The position numbers and the translations under genes were made by a program. From positions 186,001-250,000 of the forward strand of contig CANTFL010001193.1 of the NCBI GenBank assembly GCA_947650285.1: a DNA stretch of 64,000 nucleotides, given 5' to 3'. This DNA is from Hyaloperonospora brassicae. Its lineage: Eukaryota; Oomycota; Peronosporomycetes; Peronosporales; Peronosporaceae. Numbering within the stretch: position 1 is the stretch's first letter; each line of letters opens with the position of its first letter. The notes under the pieces were generated by a model that worked only from the letters and a program-made list of their open reading frames with translations, did not search any database and had not been told where the DNA came from. Of this stretch, positions 1 through 12,233 are shown in pieces.

Positions 1-454
1 TCGTGCCATGAATGCCGTCTAACGCCGAGCGGGCAATGGACCTCGCCAGTCCATCGTAGATCGTCTGTGTAGAGTGCTGACCGCCATACACTTCGTCAAA
101 AGCGTAGAGCTCTTGTCGTCGAGCCGTTTGTCCTGAGCCGGACACTGCTGCTTCCACTGTTCCTTTCTCTGCGTGCACGTTCCAAGCAGGTCGTCGACTG
201 CTCGTCTCTTTTGCCAGCAACGGGCGAAAGCGTACGGTCACGCGCACCGTCTCGCGCTTCTCAGCGGTTTCGTGCGGCAACAGCTGCTTGTCGTCCACGT
301 CCTGGAGCTCTGAACTGTCGCCGACGTCACTAAAGACGCCGCGCAAGTCACTCTCGAGGCTGCCGCTGCGGCTGCGACTCGTGCATTGGCTGTAGCTGTA
401 ACTGAGCCGCGATGGCCGCGCGCGGGCGAGCAAGTCGCTGTCCCGACGGCGCAT
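1..454 (-). CDS. Kinesin-like motor protein, N-terminal part (gene continues beyond window edge)
   Basis: The frame opens with ATG at 454-452 (MRRRDSDLLARARPSR) and stays open to base 1, giving about 151 residues. An in-frame TGA lies upstream with no ATG between, so this start is well placed. After a Ser/Arg-rich leader of about 70 residues comes the first strand of a kinesin motor, VRVTVRFRPLL, and then YAFDEVYGGQHSTQTIYD, the conserved segment just before the P-loop. The P-loop itself (GQTSSGKT type) would lie just past base 1 and cannot be seen. Kinesins hydrolyse ATP to move along microtubules. The subfamily cannot be decided from this fragment. The call rests on the motor core pattern alone. 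Confidence 0.85.
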   Translation of the reverse strand, partial: MRRRDSDLLARARPSRLSYSYSQCTSRSRSGSLESDLRGVFSDVGDSSELQDVDDKQLLPHETAEKRETVRVTVRFRPLLAKETSSRRPAWNVHAEKGTVEAAVSGSGQTARRQELYAFDEVYGGQHSTQTIYDGLARSIARSALDGIHGT

Positions 455-3400
455 CAACTGGTCGAGTTGCGGTACGAATGACCAGTCCGACGTTGCAATG
501 GCGGAAGCGATAGAGAGTCAGACACGCGACGGGACGAGGAGTCGGTTCGATGGTGTCCAGTACTACTCGACGCCCGCACGACGTAAACACGCGCTTTTGG
601 GATGAGGTTTTTTATGACGGTGCGATGTTTTGGCACCGAGCGGATATAGCGACACGGCGGCCGTTTGTCCATAGCCTATTTTACAGTATGGTGTTTGGTT
701 GCAGGGACAGTGAAATGGGGAACAAATTATCGCTGTAGTCGTGGAGACATTGGCCAAGCAGATGGACATATTGGGGGCACATTCATTCTCTGCTGTATGG
801 GTCTGCGAGATACATCATCGTGTGTCCTTCGCATCGGAGGCCACTTGTGCACTCGAATGAAGACCAGTTGTACACTCGAATGATGACGGCTTCAATGGCC
901 GATAGCACGAACGGTCGTACATGTTGAGAAAGAAATTGGCTGCACGCCGTATTGACACGACAGTCTTGTGCCACTAAAACTGAGGGTACGCGATGACAGT
1001 GTACTTGCCAATGCCGCCCGCACGCGACGAGATATGGAGGAAGTTAGCGTCCACAGATCACGGCAACTCATTGCAACAGGCGCCGTTCTAGACATCGACG
1101 ACCGGGTTTGGCCAGAGCGCAAGCGCTACTTCCAAATCGCATAGAAACGTACACGTTATGCGCAAACACTGTAATGGCGGATGTTGACGCCCTTGCACGT
1201 CTATTGTGGTCCATGGACTTGCTACAAGCAGCTTTTGACTTGCAAGCCGATATCGTAGTAGCGAAATCGTTTACAGCAATGCAAACAAACGATCGGAGCG
1301 ACGTTGTATGCTCTATCATTCCCGTATGAGTAGTTTGCCATCGTAATGTGTACATTCAGCATTTCTCGTACTCCATGTGGACTGACCCGTAGTCACTTGC
1401 AAGTAGCGTCCAAGTCAGCGAGTAGACAAAGTACTAGCGACAAGTCGGACAAGTGATGAGCTGCACTACCTGGTTGTCGACTGCATGTCACGAAGCACAA
1501 ACAGCTACGTCGCGATTGTCGTTGTGTCTATGGATGTTGTCAATGCAAACGCGTTGGCCAGAGTTCAGTCATTGACAATCGCGCCATTCATTCACGAGCT
1601 GACGCGTTATCCGAAGGCCGCTGGGGCTGGTTTGCAGCGCTGCTTACAAGACGGAAAACATCGTCTCATAGCAACATAAGCCACGACTGCCTCTGCGCGA
1701 CTCCCCGTCATGGCCAATCGGGCCTTTCGCAAAATTGAGTGTTTGCGAAAGACTGCCAGGTCCAGGATCCGGTGGTGTCTCTGTTGCACCACAAACACAC
1801 AGCAACTTCACGTTCCATACACTCTGATGTGTTGTTAGCTGCACAACAATTCAGTAGACGATGTCAACACTGATACCACCGACTCTTGTTGTTGTCACGG
1901 GAGCAAATCGTGTCAACGTATCCTCGTTCAGCAAAGTGGCTGGCTATAAGCTTTGCGATCCATGGTCAATCTTGTCACCAAGATGCGTTACTGGCAATAT
2001 ATGTGCTTCAATACATCTTACGCAGCGCTTAGGCTTTGCTCACTTGTCACCTCCGATCAATATGAAAGCGCTGCTTACGTTTAAAGTGACTGATATTGCA
2101 CGATGAAGGATGCTACAACGGCGTTAGAATACTCGTACCTGCTGTTCAACGAATGACACGTGTCGCCCTGAGGACAGTGTAGCTCGGGCGACAACAAAAC
2201 CGAACTGAGAGTAAAGCGCAGCACGTGCTAGTTGTAACAAGATGCCTCACCAGTCAGAGGAAAACAAAGGTGACTACTCAGTGGTCGCCTACCGACCACT
2301 TTGATATTCAGCTGTGCTGCGCTTTCACTGCAGCTTGTCCATTGCGACGCCCGAGAAACTGTATCGACGCACGACAATGGATGGTTCACAAGTGACAGAT
2401 TACGCTACTCCATTCGACGGAGGTCTTGCTTTGCAACCAATGCACGCATAGCTGATAGATAGCAGAGGCTGCAATGCCCATGACCGTTTGTTTTGATGCA
2501 GGTAATTCTATCTCGAGAACAAGTTTCGACTGTCTGCGTACCCGTATCAAATGGTTGGAGTCGGCAGCAGCGAGATAGACTGTGCGTTGTGAGGTGTACC
2601 GAGCACAGTGTTGCCGTCGTGGTCGTGTGATGAAGCAACCATGTGATGTTGCAGATGTATTGAAGAGAAGGATGCGAGAAAAGAGAGGGGCGGCGGCTAG
2701 TCTTGCCGTGCACGCAATAAGAACAAGTGCAAAGTGCGGCCGACAGCTCTGAGCACTGCGTCTATGCAGACGACGTCGTTTACTCCTTCGCATCTCTTCG
2801 CGCGCCATACCTGAATACAAATGTACATTAATTTCTAACCTCCGATGCCATCGACGCGGTATCGTACCAGTCCATTGTTTGCGACAGTGTCACAAGGCAG
2901 GGAAATGATCGGTCATTGCAACTCGCGGCAAAACGTGTCGTCGAGAGAGAGATTGACGCGGTCGGACGCTCTGGAAGGAAGTTATCCGATTTATCCGCTG
3001 CTGCCTCTCGAAACAGCGTCCTGACAACGGTCTGAGCATGTCAGTCTCGAGGATGTCGCGGAAAAAATACACCGAAATGGAGTGGCATCGAGCTGGTTGC
3101 GGTACGAGTGGAGGGCGATCTCGACTTTGTGGCTCATTCGTGATCCCACCTGATCCGATCCAGCCACTTGTCATCTGATTGAAACGGATTACGGCCACAC
3201 AGTCTCATCCGAGCGCCCGATTCTGCTGCGCCGAGGGAAGAGAGGGGTTGACCCTACGCGCAGCACACGTCTGGCGTAGGCAGTACGAATAGACACGTGG
3301 AGGCGTCGTCGCGAGCATTGGTATTGCCTCACTGACGTGGCCTCGCTCAGGTATCGTGTCCACGTGGGGCCAGCTGGTACACGATCATGACGGACTCATC

Positions 3401-4150
3401 GCGCCTCGAGGCGAACAGAGACTTCGGACACAACGAAGCAGCAGCTCATTCTTCTGCCCGCCTGCATCTGTCTCGGATGCACTGCACCAGCTAATGGACG
3501 AGACGTACATCTACATGTGACCTGATCACACGATCGAAAGCGATACACAACCGCTAAACTATCAGCAAACGATTCCCATGAGAGGAGACAGAATAGATGG
3601 ACCACAGCAGACGCGTCGAAGGGCCGTTCCTCATTTCGCCCGAGTAACCAACACGACGTCTACGTACTACTTGTAGACCCTTTTTTTTGTGGTCGCGCGG
3701 GTCAAGTGGGTCTGACCGTTTCCGCACCTTTTCCTGCTTTTTCCCTCCCTCCTCTTTAGTTGCCCTATTCGTTCCCGTCGACACTATGGCCTCTGAGTCG
3801 GAACGCATCGTCAGCGTCCAAAAGTTGAGGTTTAGTGTCGTTAGAAATAAATATCAGCCGTTCGTCCGTCCGTCGGAGACCAGGGGACCACCGCCGACGG
3901 TTCTGATTGGTCCGCGAGTCCGCCTCTCTCCTTTGCAGCTGTTCGGTCACCGTCCTGTCCGATCCATCTCGAGCGCACCACCGCGTGATCCAATCAAGTC
4001 ACGTCCGCGGCCCATCCGCACGCGCTGATTGGACGAAAACAAAACAGCCGACGGCCACGGCGGCTTCTCGCTCAACCTGCTCACTCATGTCCTGACACTC
4101 CGCCACTTCGACTGTCCCGTTCAACGCATCTGCGCCTGTAGCCATCCCAC
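455..4150. other. Intergenic stretch, no supportable gene
   Basis: About 3.7 kb between the divergent kinesin and tepsin-like genes. Open frames here are short (at most 144 codons, 2386-2820 minus), most begin at non-ATG codons, and none shows a domain I recognise. The last 450 bp are pyrimidine-rich and lead into the tepsin-like start. I see no RNA gene or mobile element. Confidence 0.5.
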
Positions 4151-7100
4151 ATGCACCGCCAGTGGCGACCCGCTCCCGAATCGACCTACGCGTCCCAAGC
4201 GGCGCGATGGAAACAAGGCTTCAAAGCGCCGTCGCCCCGACAGCAGCAGCAGCAGCAGTTACAGCCGTCTGTGGACCAGACCGACCTCGAGAACGCGCTG
4301 GTCTCTGAACTGTGTTCGTCGCTCGGGTCGTCGTCGTTCCCACCGCGCGAAGTGCTGCAGAAGCTGCTGCGTTACTTGCACACATTGGACCACGACGTGC
4401 GTTTGTCTACTCCTTTGGTCTCTCTTTTTTCGTCTTCTTCTTCTTCTCTCTTCTGGTCCCCTCTCTCGTCTCGTCTCGTCGATCGCTTTGCTTTGCTCGG
4501 CACGAACACTAACGCTGTTGTTGTTGTTGTTGTTGCTCGGGTGGTGCTCTTTTGTTCTCGGCAGTACGTCTGTGAGCTATTGGACGACAAGTTTGAGAGT
4601 CCAGTGTGGCAAGTCAAAGCCAAAGCGCTGTCCGTGCTCAGTGCATTGCTGAGCAGCACCGATGCCGAGTTTTACAAGCAGTACTACAGTGGACGACTGG
4701 ACCTGGTGGAAGAGCTGCGGCGCGCGAGGAAAGACATGCTGCGCAAACGGGCCGACAAAGTGTACGCGTTGCTGAAAGACTGTGTGCCGACAGCAGACGG
4801 CGAGAGTGTGTTGGAGATGATGCACCGGATACGAGACGACGGAGCGCGAGATGGCGACGCGCGAGCCCCCGAGATGCAAACGCTTATGCACACGTCGCCG
4901 ATCATGACGTCTCAGCAGACGCCACAGGGGCGGAGGATGAACACGAACAAGTCGTCGCATAGCAGCAGTGCACCACTGCCTAGCGCACTGCCTGCTGCTG
5001 CCGTCGAAGAAGCGGCGACGGCATTTCATTTCTTGGCGGTATCAAAGCACGAACCTCAAGCAGAGTATGTACCAGCGCAGATGGCAGCTGAGCCCTTGAC
5101 ACCTCCAGCGAGCAATTCTGCGTTCGGCTTTCTCTCGGTGAACGGAGGCGAGATGGACTCGTTGTCCTCGACACCGTCAGGCTCTGTGGGCCCAAAGTCG
5201 GGTGTTGTCGCACGGCCGTCTTCCCAGAATAGCGACCCGCTCGCCCTCGCAGCTCCACCGAACATGCCAGTACCGTCTGCACCGCCACTAGCAACGGACT
5301 CGTCCAGCTTTGGTTTTCTGGCCCAGACACCGGCGGCAAATGGTATCTATGCCCGTGAAAACGTTCTTCCAGCGTTCGCTTTGATGGAACGACAGGACCA
5401 ACCGCTGCAGCAACAGCAACCGCGAGCAGCTTTGGCTACTGCGCCAGCACCAACGTCTGCGCTTCGACATTGCCACACGGTCTTTGATACACTTCCTCAG
5501 CCGACGCCATTTGAGCCAAGCCAGGTGGTGTGTGAACCCGAGAAAGGAGAGGTCAAGGTAGAAGAAAGCAGCACGTCTGACCCGATCCACGATGCGTTTG
5601 AAGGCATGGACGCGCACAATGGTGCTCAAGCGCTGGACTCTTTGGATGCTTACACACCGTCACGTGACTCTGCGCGCGGTGAGAATGAAAGCGTTGTGCC
5701 ACAACCAACACAAATGACTGAGTCGCTGCGAGAAGTGATACTTGAGATTGACGTACCACCAGGACCCATGGGTGTGATGCTGGACCGCACAATTCCCGAC
5801 ATGACCGTGATCGAGCGCTTTGTGCCCTTGCCAACAGGTGGGCGTGGATATCTCGAGCTTCACCCAGCCATCTGCCCTGGCTGTGCGCTGATCAGCATCA
5901 ACTCCATTATCGTCGAGAATAAAGGGCTTGTCGAGGTGGGGCCCATATTGGGTTCACTCACGAACGCCCCCAAGCTGCTGCGCTTCAAGAAGCTCATGAA
6001 CAATGGCCGACCTGCGAATCCATCGACACTCCAGATGCCGTATGTTCCTCCTCCATTAGAAGAAGAGGTACACAGCTCAGTAGCCGAGAAGAGTGCCGAG
6101 AGAGAGCCTGGGTCCGAGGATACTCGCCTATCTGGAAGTTCGAGCGGCGAAGCGTTCATGACCTGTTTGAATGGATACAGCAGTGCTCTGTGCGAGATCG
6201 AGGCAAAGCTGAAAGAGATCATTCGCCGCGAGCAGGCTGGACAGCTGATCGTGGACCGTCGCAACCAGCTTGCACAACTTCATGGCAACGTGGAGAAGAT
6301 CCAGACTGAGGGCATTGATTCTGTAATTTTGGGTGATCGTCGGCCGCTCAATTACGAGGAGGTGAAACAGTTTCGCTTGATGCTGGTGCACAAGGCGAAT
6401 GAGCTGGCTCGGATGATTCAGAGCACAGCCATGGCTGGTCCTTCACTGTGCACGAGCGTCCCGGCATCAGGGGGAGAGAAGCAGCCCGTATCAGCGTTTG
6501 CATTCGTGCAAGAGGAGCCGAACACGACTACCAACAACGATCCGCCGCTAGGCATATCCCAGCTGCAAGGAGACTCGGGCTTTCGCTTCTTGAATGCCAA
6601 TGCGAACGCACAAGTCGCTGATGTGGATGGCAGAAACGTAGTGGCGCCCGTGTCCGGACCTGTGGCCCAGCCGCCAGGACAGTCGTACGGCTTTAGTTTC
6701 CTCGCGGACAATTACATCGAGCAGCCTGTCGCGAGCGACCTTGCAAACCTGACCGTCTCCCAAGCACCAACCAGTCCGTCGTCCAGTTTCGGCGTGCTTT
6801 CAACCGCCGTGACCAGCCCGGGCGCACAAGCTGCTTCGAACGTGTTTGCAGGGCTCTCGCTAAAGACTGGCAATCAGCAAAAGGCGGGGGCAAGGCGGCC
6901 CGCAGCTCCTGCACTGTGCGACACCTTGACAAAGAGCAGTCACGGCCGACCCATGGGCCTCAGCGACCTGGAAGCGTCGCTCCGCTCGACGGCCTCGGGC
7001 AAAAGCTGCTGTCCCGTGCCGCGAGCGCCCGAGTCGGTGCCACTGCCGTCTGCGTTTGCGTTCCTGTCGACGTCCGCCACCAGTCACGCACACGGTCCGG

Positions 7101-7270
7101 TCGTGTTTGACAGTAGCTCCACCAGCACCGAAGCGACGTCGCCCACGGGGTTTAGTTTCCTGCGGGACAGCACTGTGTCGTCCAATGCGCCGACAGTGGG
7201 GTCTTTGCACGCCCACTCGACGCTGCACGAGCCGCCCGCGTCGATGTTTTCGTTCATCTCGAGCGACTGA
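4151..7270 (+). CDS. Tepsin-like AP-4 accessory protein (ENTH/VHS-like head, PDZ-like domain, many ear-binding motifs)
   Basis: Two exons, 4151-4396 and 4565-7270, with a 168-bp GT-AG intron in phase 0, give 983 residues. The intron is CT- and GTT-rich and is open in frame, so an unspliced reading also exists. The first 150 residues form a helical ENTH/VHS-like head (LLRYLHTLDHD joined to YVCELLDDKF, then VWQVKAKALSVLSALL). Residues about 470-560 resemble a PDZ fold (VILEIDVPPGPMGVMLD ... LRFKKL), followed by a predicted helical stretch. The remainder is low complexity and studded with [S/A]xF[G/A/S]FL motifs near residues 235, 267, 330, 727, 754, 790, 821, 910 and 943 and at the C-terminus (MFSFISSD). 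NVFAGLSLKTG near 841 resembles the second tepsin motif. In animals, tepsin binds the AP-4 epsilon ear by S[AV]F[SA]FLN and the beta4 ear by LFxG[ML]xL. AP-4 sorts cargo at the trans-Golgi. The role here is inferred from motifs and layout. Confidence 0.78.
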   Translation: MHRQWRPAPESTYASQAARWKQGFKAPSPRQQQQQQLQPSVDQTDLENALVSELCSSLGSSSFPPREVLQKLLRYLHTLDHDVRLSTPLVSLFSSSSSSLFWSPLSSRLVDRFALLGTNTNAVVVVVVARVVLFCSRQYVCELLDDKFESPVWQVKAKALSVLSALLSSTDAEFYKQYYSGRLDLVEELRRARKDMLRKRADKVYALLKDCVPTADGESVLEMMHRIRDDGARDGDARAPEMQTLMHTSPIMTSQQTPQGRRMNTNKSSHSSSAPLPSALPAAAVEEAATAFHFLAVSKHEPQAEYVPAQMAAEPLTPPASNSAFGFLSVNGGEMDSLSSTPSGSVGPKSGVVARPSSQNSDPLALAAPPNMPVPSAPPLATDSSSFGFLAQTPAANGIYARENVLPAFALMERQDQPLQQQQPRAALATAPAPTSALRHCHTVFDTLPQPTPFEPSQVVCEPEKGEVKVEESSTSDPIHDAFEGMDAHNGAQALDSLDAYTPSRDSARGENESVVPQPTQMTESLREVILEIDVPPGPMGVMLDRTIPDMTVIERFVPLPTGGRGYLELHPAICPGCALISINSIIVENKGLVEVGPILGSLTNAPKLLRFKKLMNNGRPANPSTLQMPYVPPPLEEEVHSSVAEKSAEREPGSEDTRLSGSSSGEAFMTCLNGYSSALCEIEAKLKEIIRREQAGQLIVDRRNQLAQLHGNVEKIQTEGIDSVILGDRRPLNYEEVKQFRLMLVHKANELARMIQSTAMAGPSLCTSVPASGGEKQPVSAFAFVQEEPNTTTNNDPPLGISQLQGDSGFRFLNANANAQVADVDGRNVVAPVSGPVAQPPGQSYGFSFLADNYIEQPVASDLANLTVSQAPTSPSSSFGVLSTAVTSPGAQAASNVFAGLSLKTGNQQKAGARRPAAPALCDTLTKSSHGRPMGLSDLEASLRSTASGKSCCPVPRAPESVPLPSAFAFLSTSATSHAHGPVVFDSSSTSTEATSPTGFSFLRDSTVSSNAPTVGSLHAHSTLHEPPASMFSFISSD

Positions 7271-7519
7271 TTGTTGCAGCCGACGGACGGCCCCCTCGAG
7301 TGCGCATCGGCGGCACCGGTGGCGCCCAACGGTCGGTATCGCCCGAAGCGCTCCGACCCAAGTGGGGATCGATCCCATAGTGTAGTCGCAGGGTGTCTGC
7401 TGATTGGCTCCAATACACGTGCGCACGCTTTTCGTCCAATCACTTGTCGCCTCGGGCCCCCACTCGACACCGTCCGACACCATTCATCGCCGCCGCGCGC
7501 TGCCCCCCCCCGCACAGAA

Positions 7520-10500
7520 ATGGAGTCGTCGGCAGCGCTCGAGGCCGCGACCCGCACGTTCAAAGGCCTCTCGGACGCCAAGACGCGCGTCGATCACGCC
7601 ACGCGCGACGACGCGTCGTTCCCCGACCTCGCGGACCAGCTAAGCGCCCCGTCGGAGCCGCAGAACTACTTTTTTGAACCGTATGCCACGCAATGGATGC
7701 CCCAGCTCGCGAAAAAAGGGTCCGTGATCCCTCTCCCCGGCGTTGTTGCCGCGGCGCTGGACGAGACACAGACACTGGCGCTCTCGGGTCTGGTGCCCGA
7801 GATCCGCGCGGTCTGGACGTCGGTCGACGCGCGGCTGTTCCTCTGGAGCTACGCCCATCGCGGCCGCTTTGCAGCCAGAGAGTTTGATCAGGCCGTTGTG
7901 GCGGTCGGCCTCGTGGCGCGGCCAGCGGCCGGTGTGTTTACGGCCAAAGTGTCGCACGTGCTCGTGGTGGCCACGACGGTAGAGGTCGTGCTGCTCGCGG
8001 TCGTGGCCGAGAACAACACGTCCGAGACGACGGCCCACGCGGGCTTTGTCAAGCTCCAGGCGACGAAACTCAGCGTGAGCACCGACAAGTGTGTGGTCCG
8101 TCGCATCGTGACGACGCGCAGCGGTCGCATCTTCTTTGGCGGGTCCGACGGGGCGCTCTACGAAGTCGTCTACGCACCCGAGCAAAAAGCCGCGGCGGAC
8201 CGCAATTCGCTCCTTGGGGCCGCGTGGACCAACGTCTCGGGTGCGAGCGGAGTCGACGAGTGCAGAAAGATTACGCACACGTCGAGCTACGCGCAGTATC
8301 TGCCAAAGTTTCTTGCCGGGTTAGCCAGTGCGCCTGGAAAAGTCGTTGACATGTGCGTGGACCACGCGCGGCACATTCTGTACGTCCTGCACGACGATGC
8401 GCTCGTGAGTGTCTTTGACTTGGGAGCCAATGGAGACGAGTGCAAGTCCGTGTGCGTTGTCAATTTGTTGGTGGATGGTGCAAAGTATGCGCGTGAGAAC
8501 CGCCGGACGCGTGTCTCGTGCCCCGACGAGCGGCTTTTCCAGCCGGCAGTCACTGGAGCGTCCACTGCAATGAAGATCGTGGCACTAGCAGCTGTTTCTC
8601 CGGACGAATCGAAAGTGGTCACACTAGTTGCCGTGACGTCAAACGGCATCCGATTTTATTTGACAGCTTTCTCGCGGCGGCATCTGTATTCCGAACCTGG
8701 CAGTCAAAGCAAAGCCAAGCGCCCATCGAGACTTGAGATTCTCCACATTCGACTACCGCCCCCGGCGATCGCACTGCGCGATGCACCGCCATATCATGCC
8801 AAGGAGGGTATGCAACCAGGTTACGCTCCAGGCAAGAGCCCCGAAGCTGTGCACGTGGCATTTCATCGCAAAGGTGTGTTTTTGTGCATCGAAGGACGAC
8901 GAGATGAACAGGATCAACTTGTGGGTATTGCGTATGACCCCGTCCGCACCACAGCGCTTCCTGTTCAAACAGCTTTGGCGGCAAGAAAGCCGACAATCCG
9001 CGAGTCGGTCTCACTAGACACCTGTATCGGTAAAGTCGTGGACATCCAGGAGCTGGATCCGCACACGAGCGACGGATCTGATTGTGCATGGATGCAGCAG
9101 ATGGAGGCTGCAGCAGCGAAGGGCCCGAGCAGCGGTAGTAAGCGGTCGTTTGACGAGATGTCTACCGGTATCTCTGCTGGCAGCACTCCTGAGAACGCGC
9201 CTGTGGTTGGCGAGATGGCGTTGATGTACTCGCAGCCATCTCGTCACTTTCTGTGTTTGAGCAATTCGGGCATTCAGGTTTTCAAGAAGATCCGGCCACT
9301 GGATCAACTCCATCGCGTACTTTTGCTTTCTCGAGGACACGAGCTCAAGGCTGCGCTCCTTCCGTTCATACGCTGCTTCGGCGAGGTCCAAGTTGTCTGT
9401 ATGCTGATTGCACTGGCATGTGGCGTCCCAACCGATCCATTGGTCAGTGAGACCTCCACGGCTGCTTCGCTGGTTGCGCCGCATCGGGATGGTTCAGCAA
9501 CGATGAAAAGTGATGATTACATCTATTCAGCTGCCGTACAATCTATTTTTGAGATCGCTCAAGGTCCTCCAGACAACAAGCCTGCAGAGCCCGCAGGCAC
9601 GTCCACGGCCGTCGGCTCCTCTAGCACAACGTGTAGCACACGCATTGTGCTTACGACGGAGTTTGGCATGACATACCAGCATGACGGTCTCGTCGCGTTT
9701 GCTTGTCGTGTGCTACGTCCGCTATGGACAACAACGACACTCGGCCGGCGTGTGGTCACTCGCGTGCCTGATAACAGTACGAATTGTTCCACTTCATCCG
9801 CCAATGCACCTGCGCAGATGACGGGCTATGAGACTGTCCATTCCCCCGAAAAGCTGGATGAGATACGTGAGATTTTGTTCCAGCTGAGGCAATTGATGGA
9901 AAGCGCTGGCCCGTTTGCCGTGTCAATTAGCGGAGGTGCCGCACTCGAAAACAATCCTAGCTTGGACGGTATCGTAGACGAAAATGATGGATCTGGACTA
10001 TCGCGCGTATCGGAACTCGTGGAGCGTCACCAGAAGTCGCTCAGCGAAGACCAGCTGAAGCGCGAGATGCGGTATAAAGCCGAGCAGCGGTCCTTGTATT
10101 ATCTTTATCAGGTCGTGCTGCGTAGTATCGAAGCCATTTCTCTCTTGCGGATCGCGCAAGATTACAAGGTATCACTGGAGGAGCCTCTTGCACGCCTTAG
10201 CTTCAGCGATTTTGTGACCACGAAGGATGGTTTATTGGCAGCTAAGACGATGACAAAAGCGCTGATGCGGGGCCGTAATGCGAACAACCAGTTCTTGATC
10301 AAGCAATTACGCGAACAGTGTCCCACATACTTTTCTGTGTCAGATTTGTGGCACTACCAAGGCTACCGAAGCTTGTCCGATGCTAAGCTTAGTGGGTCCC
10401 CCGAGGCTCGCAAAAGTCTGTTGAGAGAGTCTCTGGAACAATTTTTGAACTCGTGCCACATGTGGGACACCGAAGATTGCTTGGATGTGCTGCAAGGCAT

Positions 10501-12233
10501 TTGCGAAGATTATGCGTTATTGAACTTTTACGAAGGCGTGGTGAAGCTCTCGCTCGCCTGCGCGAAGCACTTCCACGACGCAGCGGCTTCGGATCTGAGC
10601 GGTGTCAAACAAACCTGGAAACGGCGGTGCTTTGGCTGCATTTTACTAGCACTTCAGCAGCTTTTGGGTGGAGATAAGAACGGTTCATCTCGCGCTATGG
10701 CAAACGGGGCTAGTCCGCAAGCTGTGGAAGAGATGGTGACGCTGGATGACGATACACGGAACAAGTGCGTGGAGGAATTGCTACACTTTGCGCTGGCTTC
10801 TGAGGACGATAGTTTCCACAGCCTGCTGTACACTTGGTTGTATGAGCATGGACACTCTCACGTGCTGATCTCAGTTCGTTCCCCGTACATTGAAGAGTTT
10901 TTGAGACAGAAAGACCAGGATCTGCTCGTAAAGTTATACATGGAACAGCAGAAATATCTTGAGGCAGCCAAGGTGTGGTGGGCGCGTGCCCATGAGGATA
11001 CATTGGATGAAGATGCGTACGCCACGTCTTCCGCCCGGGTAGTTTCGAGCGACCCGGATATCGTCAAGCGTCAATACTATGTGTCGAAGTCTTTGGGCTG
11101 CTTGAAAGGCTTAGACGATGTAGGTGAAGCAGCAGATGCCATTCGAGAAGTACGCGACGTGCTCGATGTACTGCAGCTACAGGTGCGTGTCCTGAAGGCA
11201 CTTGAGCAAAAGGTCATTGAGATGGAGACGTCGTCGTCGGCGAATACCAAGAAGCTACAAGAAAGCAAGACGGATGTGCAGCTTCTAACCTACAAGCGGT
11301 TTGATGCGTCAACACTATACAACCGGTTTGCGTCGAAGCACGACATGTGGACCGAGTGCTTACATATAATTCACGTGTGCAAGTCGGAGGAGGCAGACGT
11401 GATCGCCGCGCTTTGGCGAAAGATCATTTTTGATCTGGTGCCTCAATCTTCGTATAATGCTGCATTCAATGCATGGCGGTTGGGCCAGCGTGAGAAAGCC
11501 GGGTTGCCTGCAATGTCCAGCACTAGTAGCGGAGGTTCCTCTCTTGAGAGCGGAAATTGGATTGGTCAAATGCAATGCAAGATTCTGCGTCTGGGCAAGT
11601 CGCTCTTCTTTGAAGGCAACGATACACACAGCGGCTCAGTCGCTAGTACTTCTGGCGTTGTGTTTCCAGTGGAATTCCTGGCCGACGTTTTGGAGTGGAT
11701 TTCTCTGTGGTACATTCGGTCAAGCGGTGTAGGCACTTTCACTGGAAACGGCGCCTCGGCTTCGGCTATCAACGAGACGACATTCAATTGGGTACTCAAG
11801 TTGTTCCTGGATGTTGGCGTGCCTCACCGGATGCTTTTGGGCACCTACGAGCAGCTCTACCGCGCGCAACCGGAGCAGCCGTACCGCGAGGGCTGGGCAC
11901 TACACTTGCTGCAGTCCATGCTGGCGATTATTACCAGTTGGAAGAAGCACGCCACATCTCCGCGTGCTGGCAAGGACCAGTTTGCGGAGTTTGCTGCTTT
12001 CTGTCCAAACATCGTCGACCTCTGCGACGGCTTTATCACGGACCTGCGCGCCACATCACAAGGTATGTTTTGGATCTTTTGTGTTTGTTAGGCCTGTGGC
12101 TTGCACTGACCTTGTGTCATCGTCATTGTCAATTTGTCTCTCTCTCACAGACGAGAACGGAAAGACACCGACGCTGCTAGAACGGTTCCGCCGCGTCAAG
12201 GATGAACTGATGAACTCCAGAACTCGCATGTAG
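7520..12233 (+). CDS. NUP155: Nuclear pore inner-ring nucleoporin NUP155/Nup170 family
   Basis: Exons 7520-12062 and 12151-12233, with an 88-bp intron (GTATGT...CACAG, phase 1), give 1541 residues. The ATG at 7520 follows the upstream tepsin-like stop by 250 bp. An in-frame TTG upstream is not used as the start. The N-terminus carries typical NUP155 beta-propeller sequence: SVIPLPGVVAAALDE, LVPEIRAVWTSVDARLFLWSY and FDQAVVAVGLVARP. The second half is an alpha-solenoid (YYLYQVVLRSIEAISLLR, YTWLYEHGHSHVLI, QQKYLEAAKVWWARA). Human NUP155 is about 1390 residues, so this one is longer, partly from a Gly/Ser-rich insertion near 11500. NUP155 is a scaffold of the inner pore ring, contacting NUP93/NUP35 and membrane Nups. 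The last exon adds only 26 codons. I am confident of the family. Confidence 0.93.

Noticed and set aside
4397..4564. Unspliced reading of the tepsin-like gene (extra 56 residues)
   Set aside because: The segment has CT and GTT repeats, good GT and AG ends in phase 0, and breaks the helical head domain; intron preferred.
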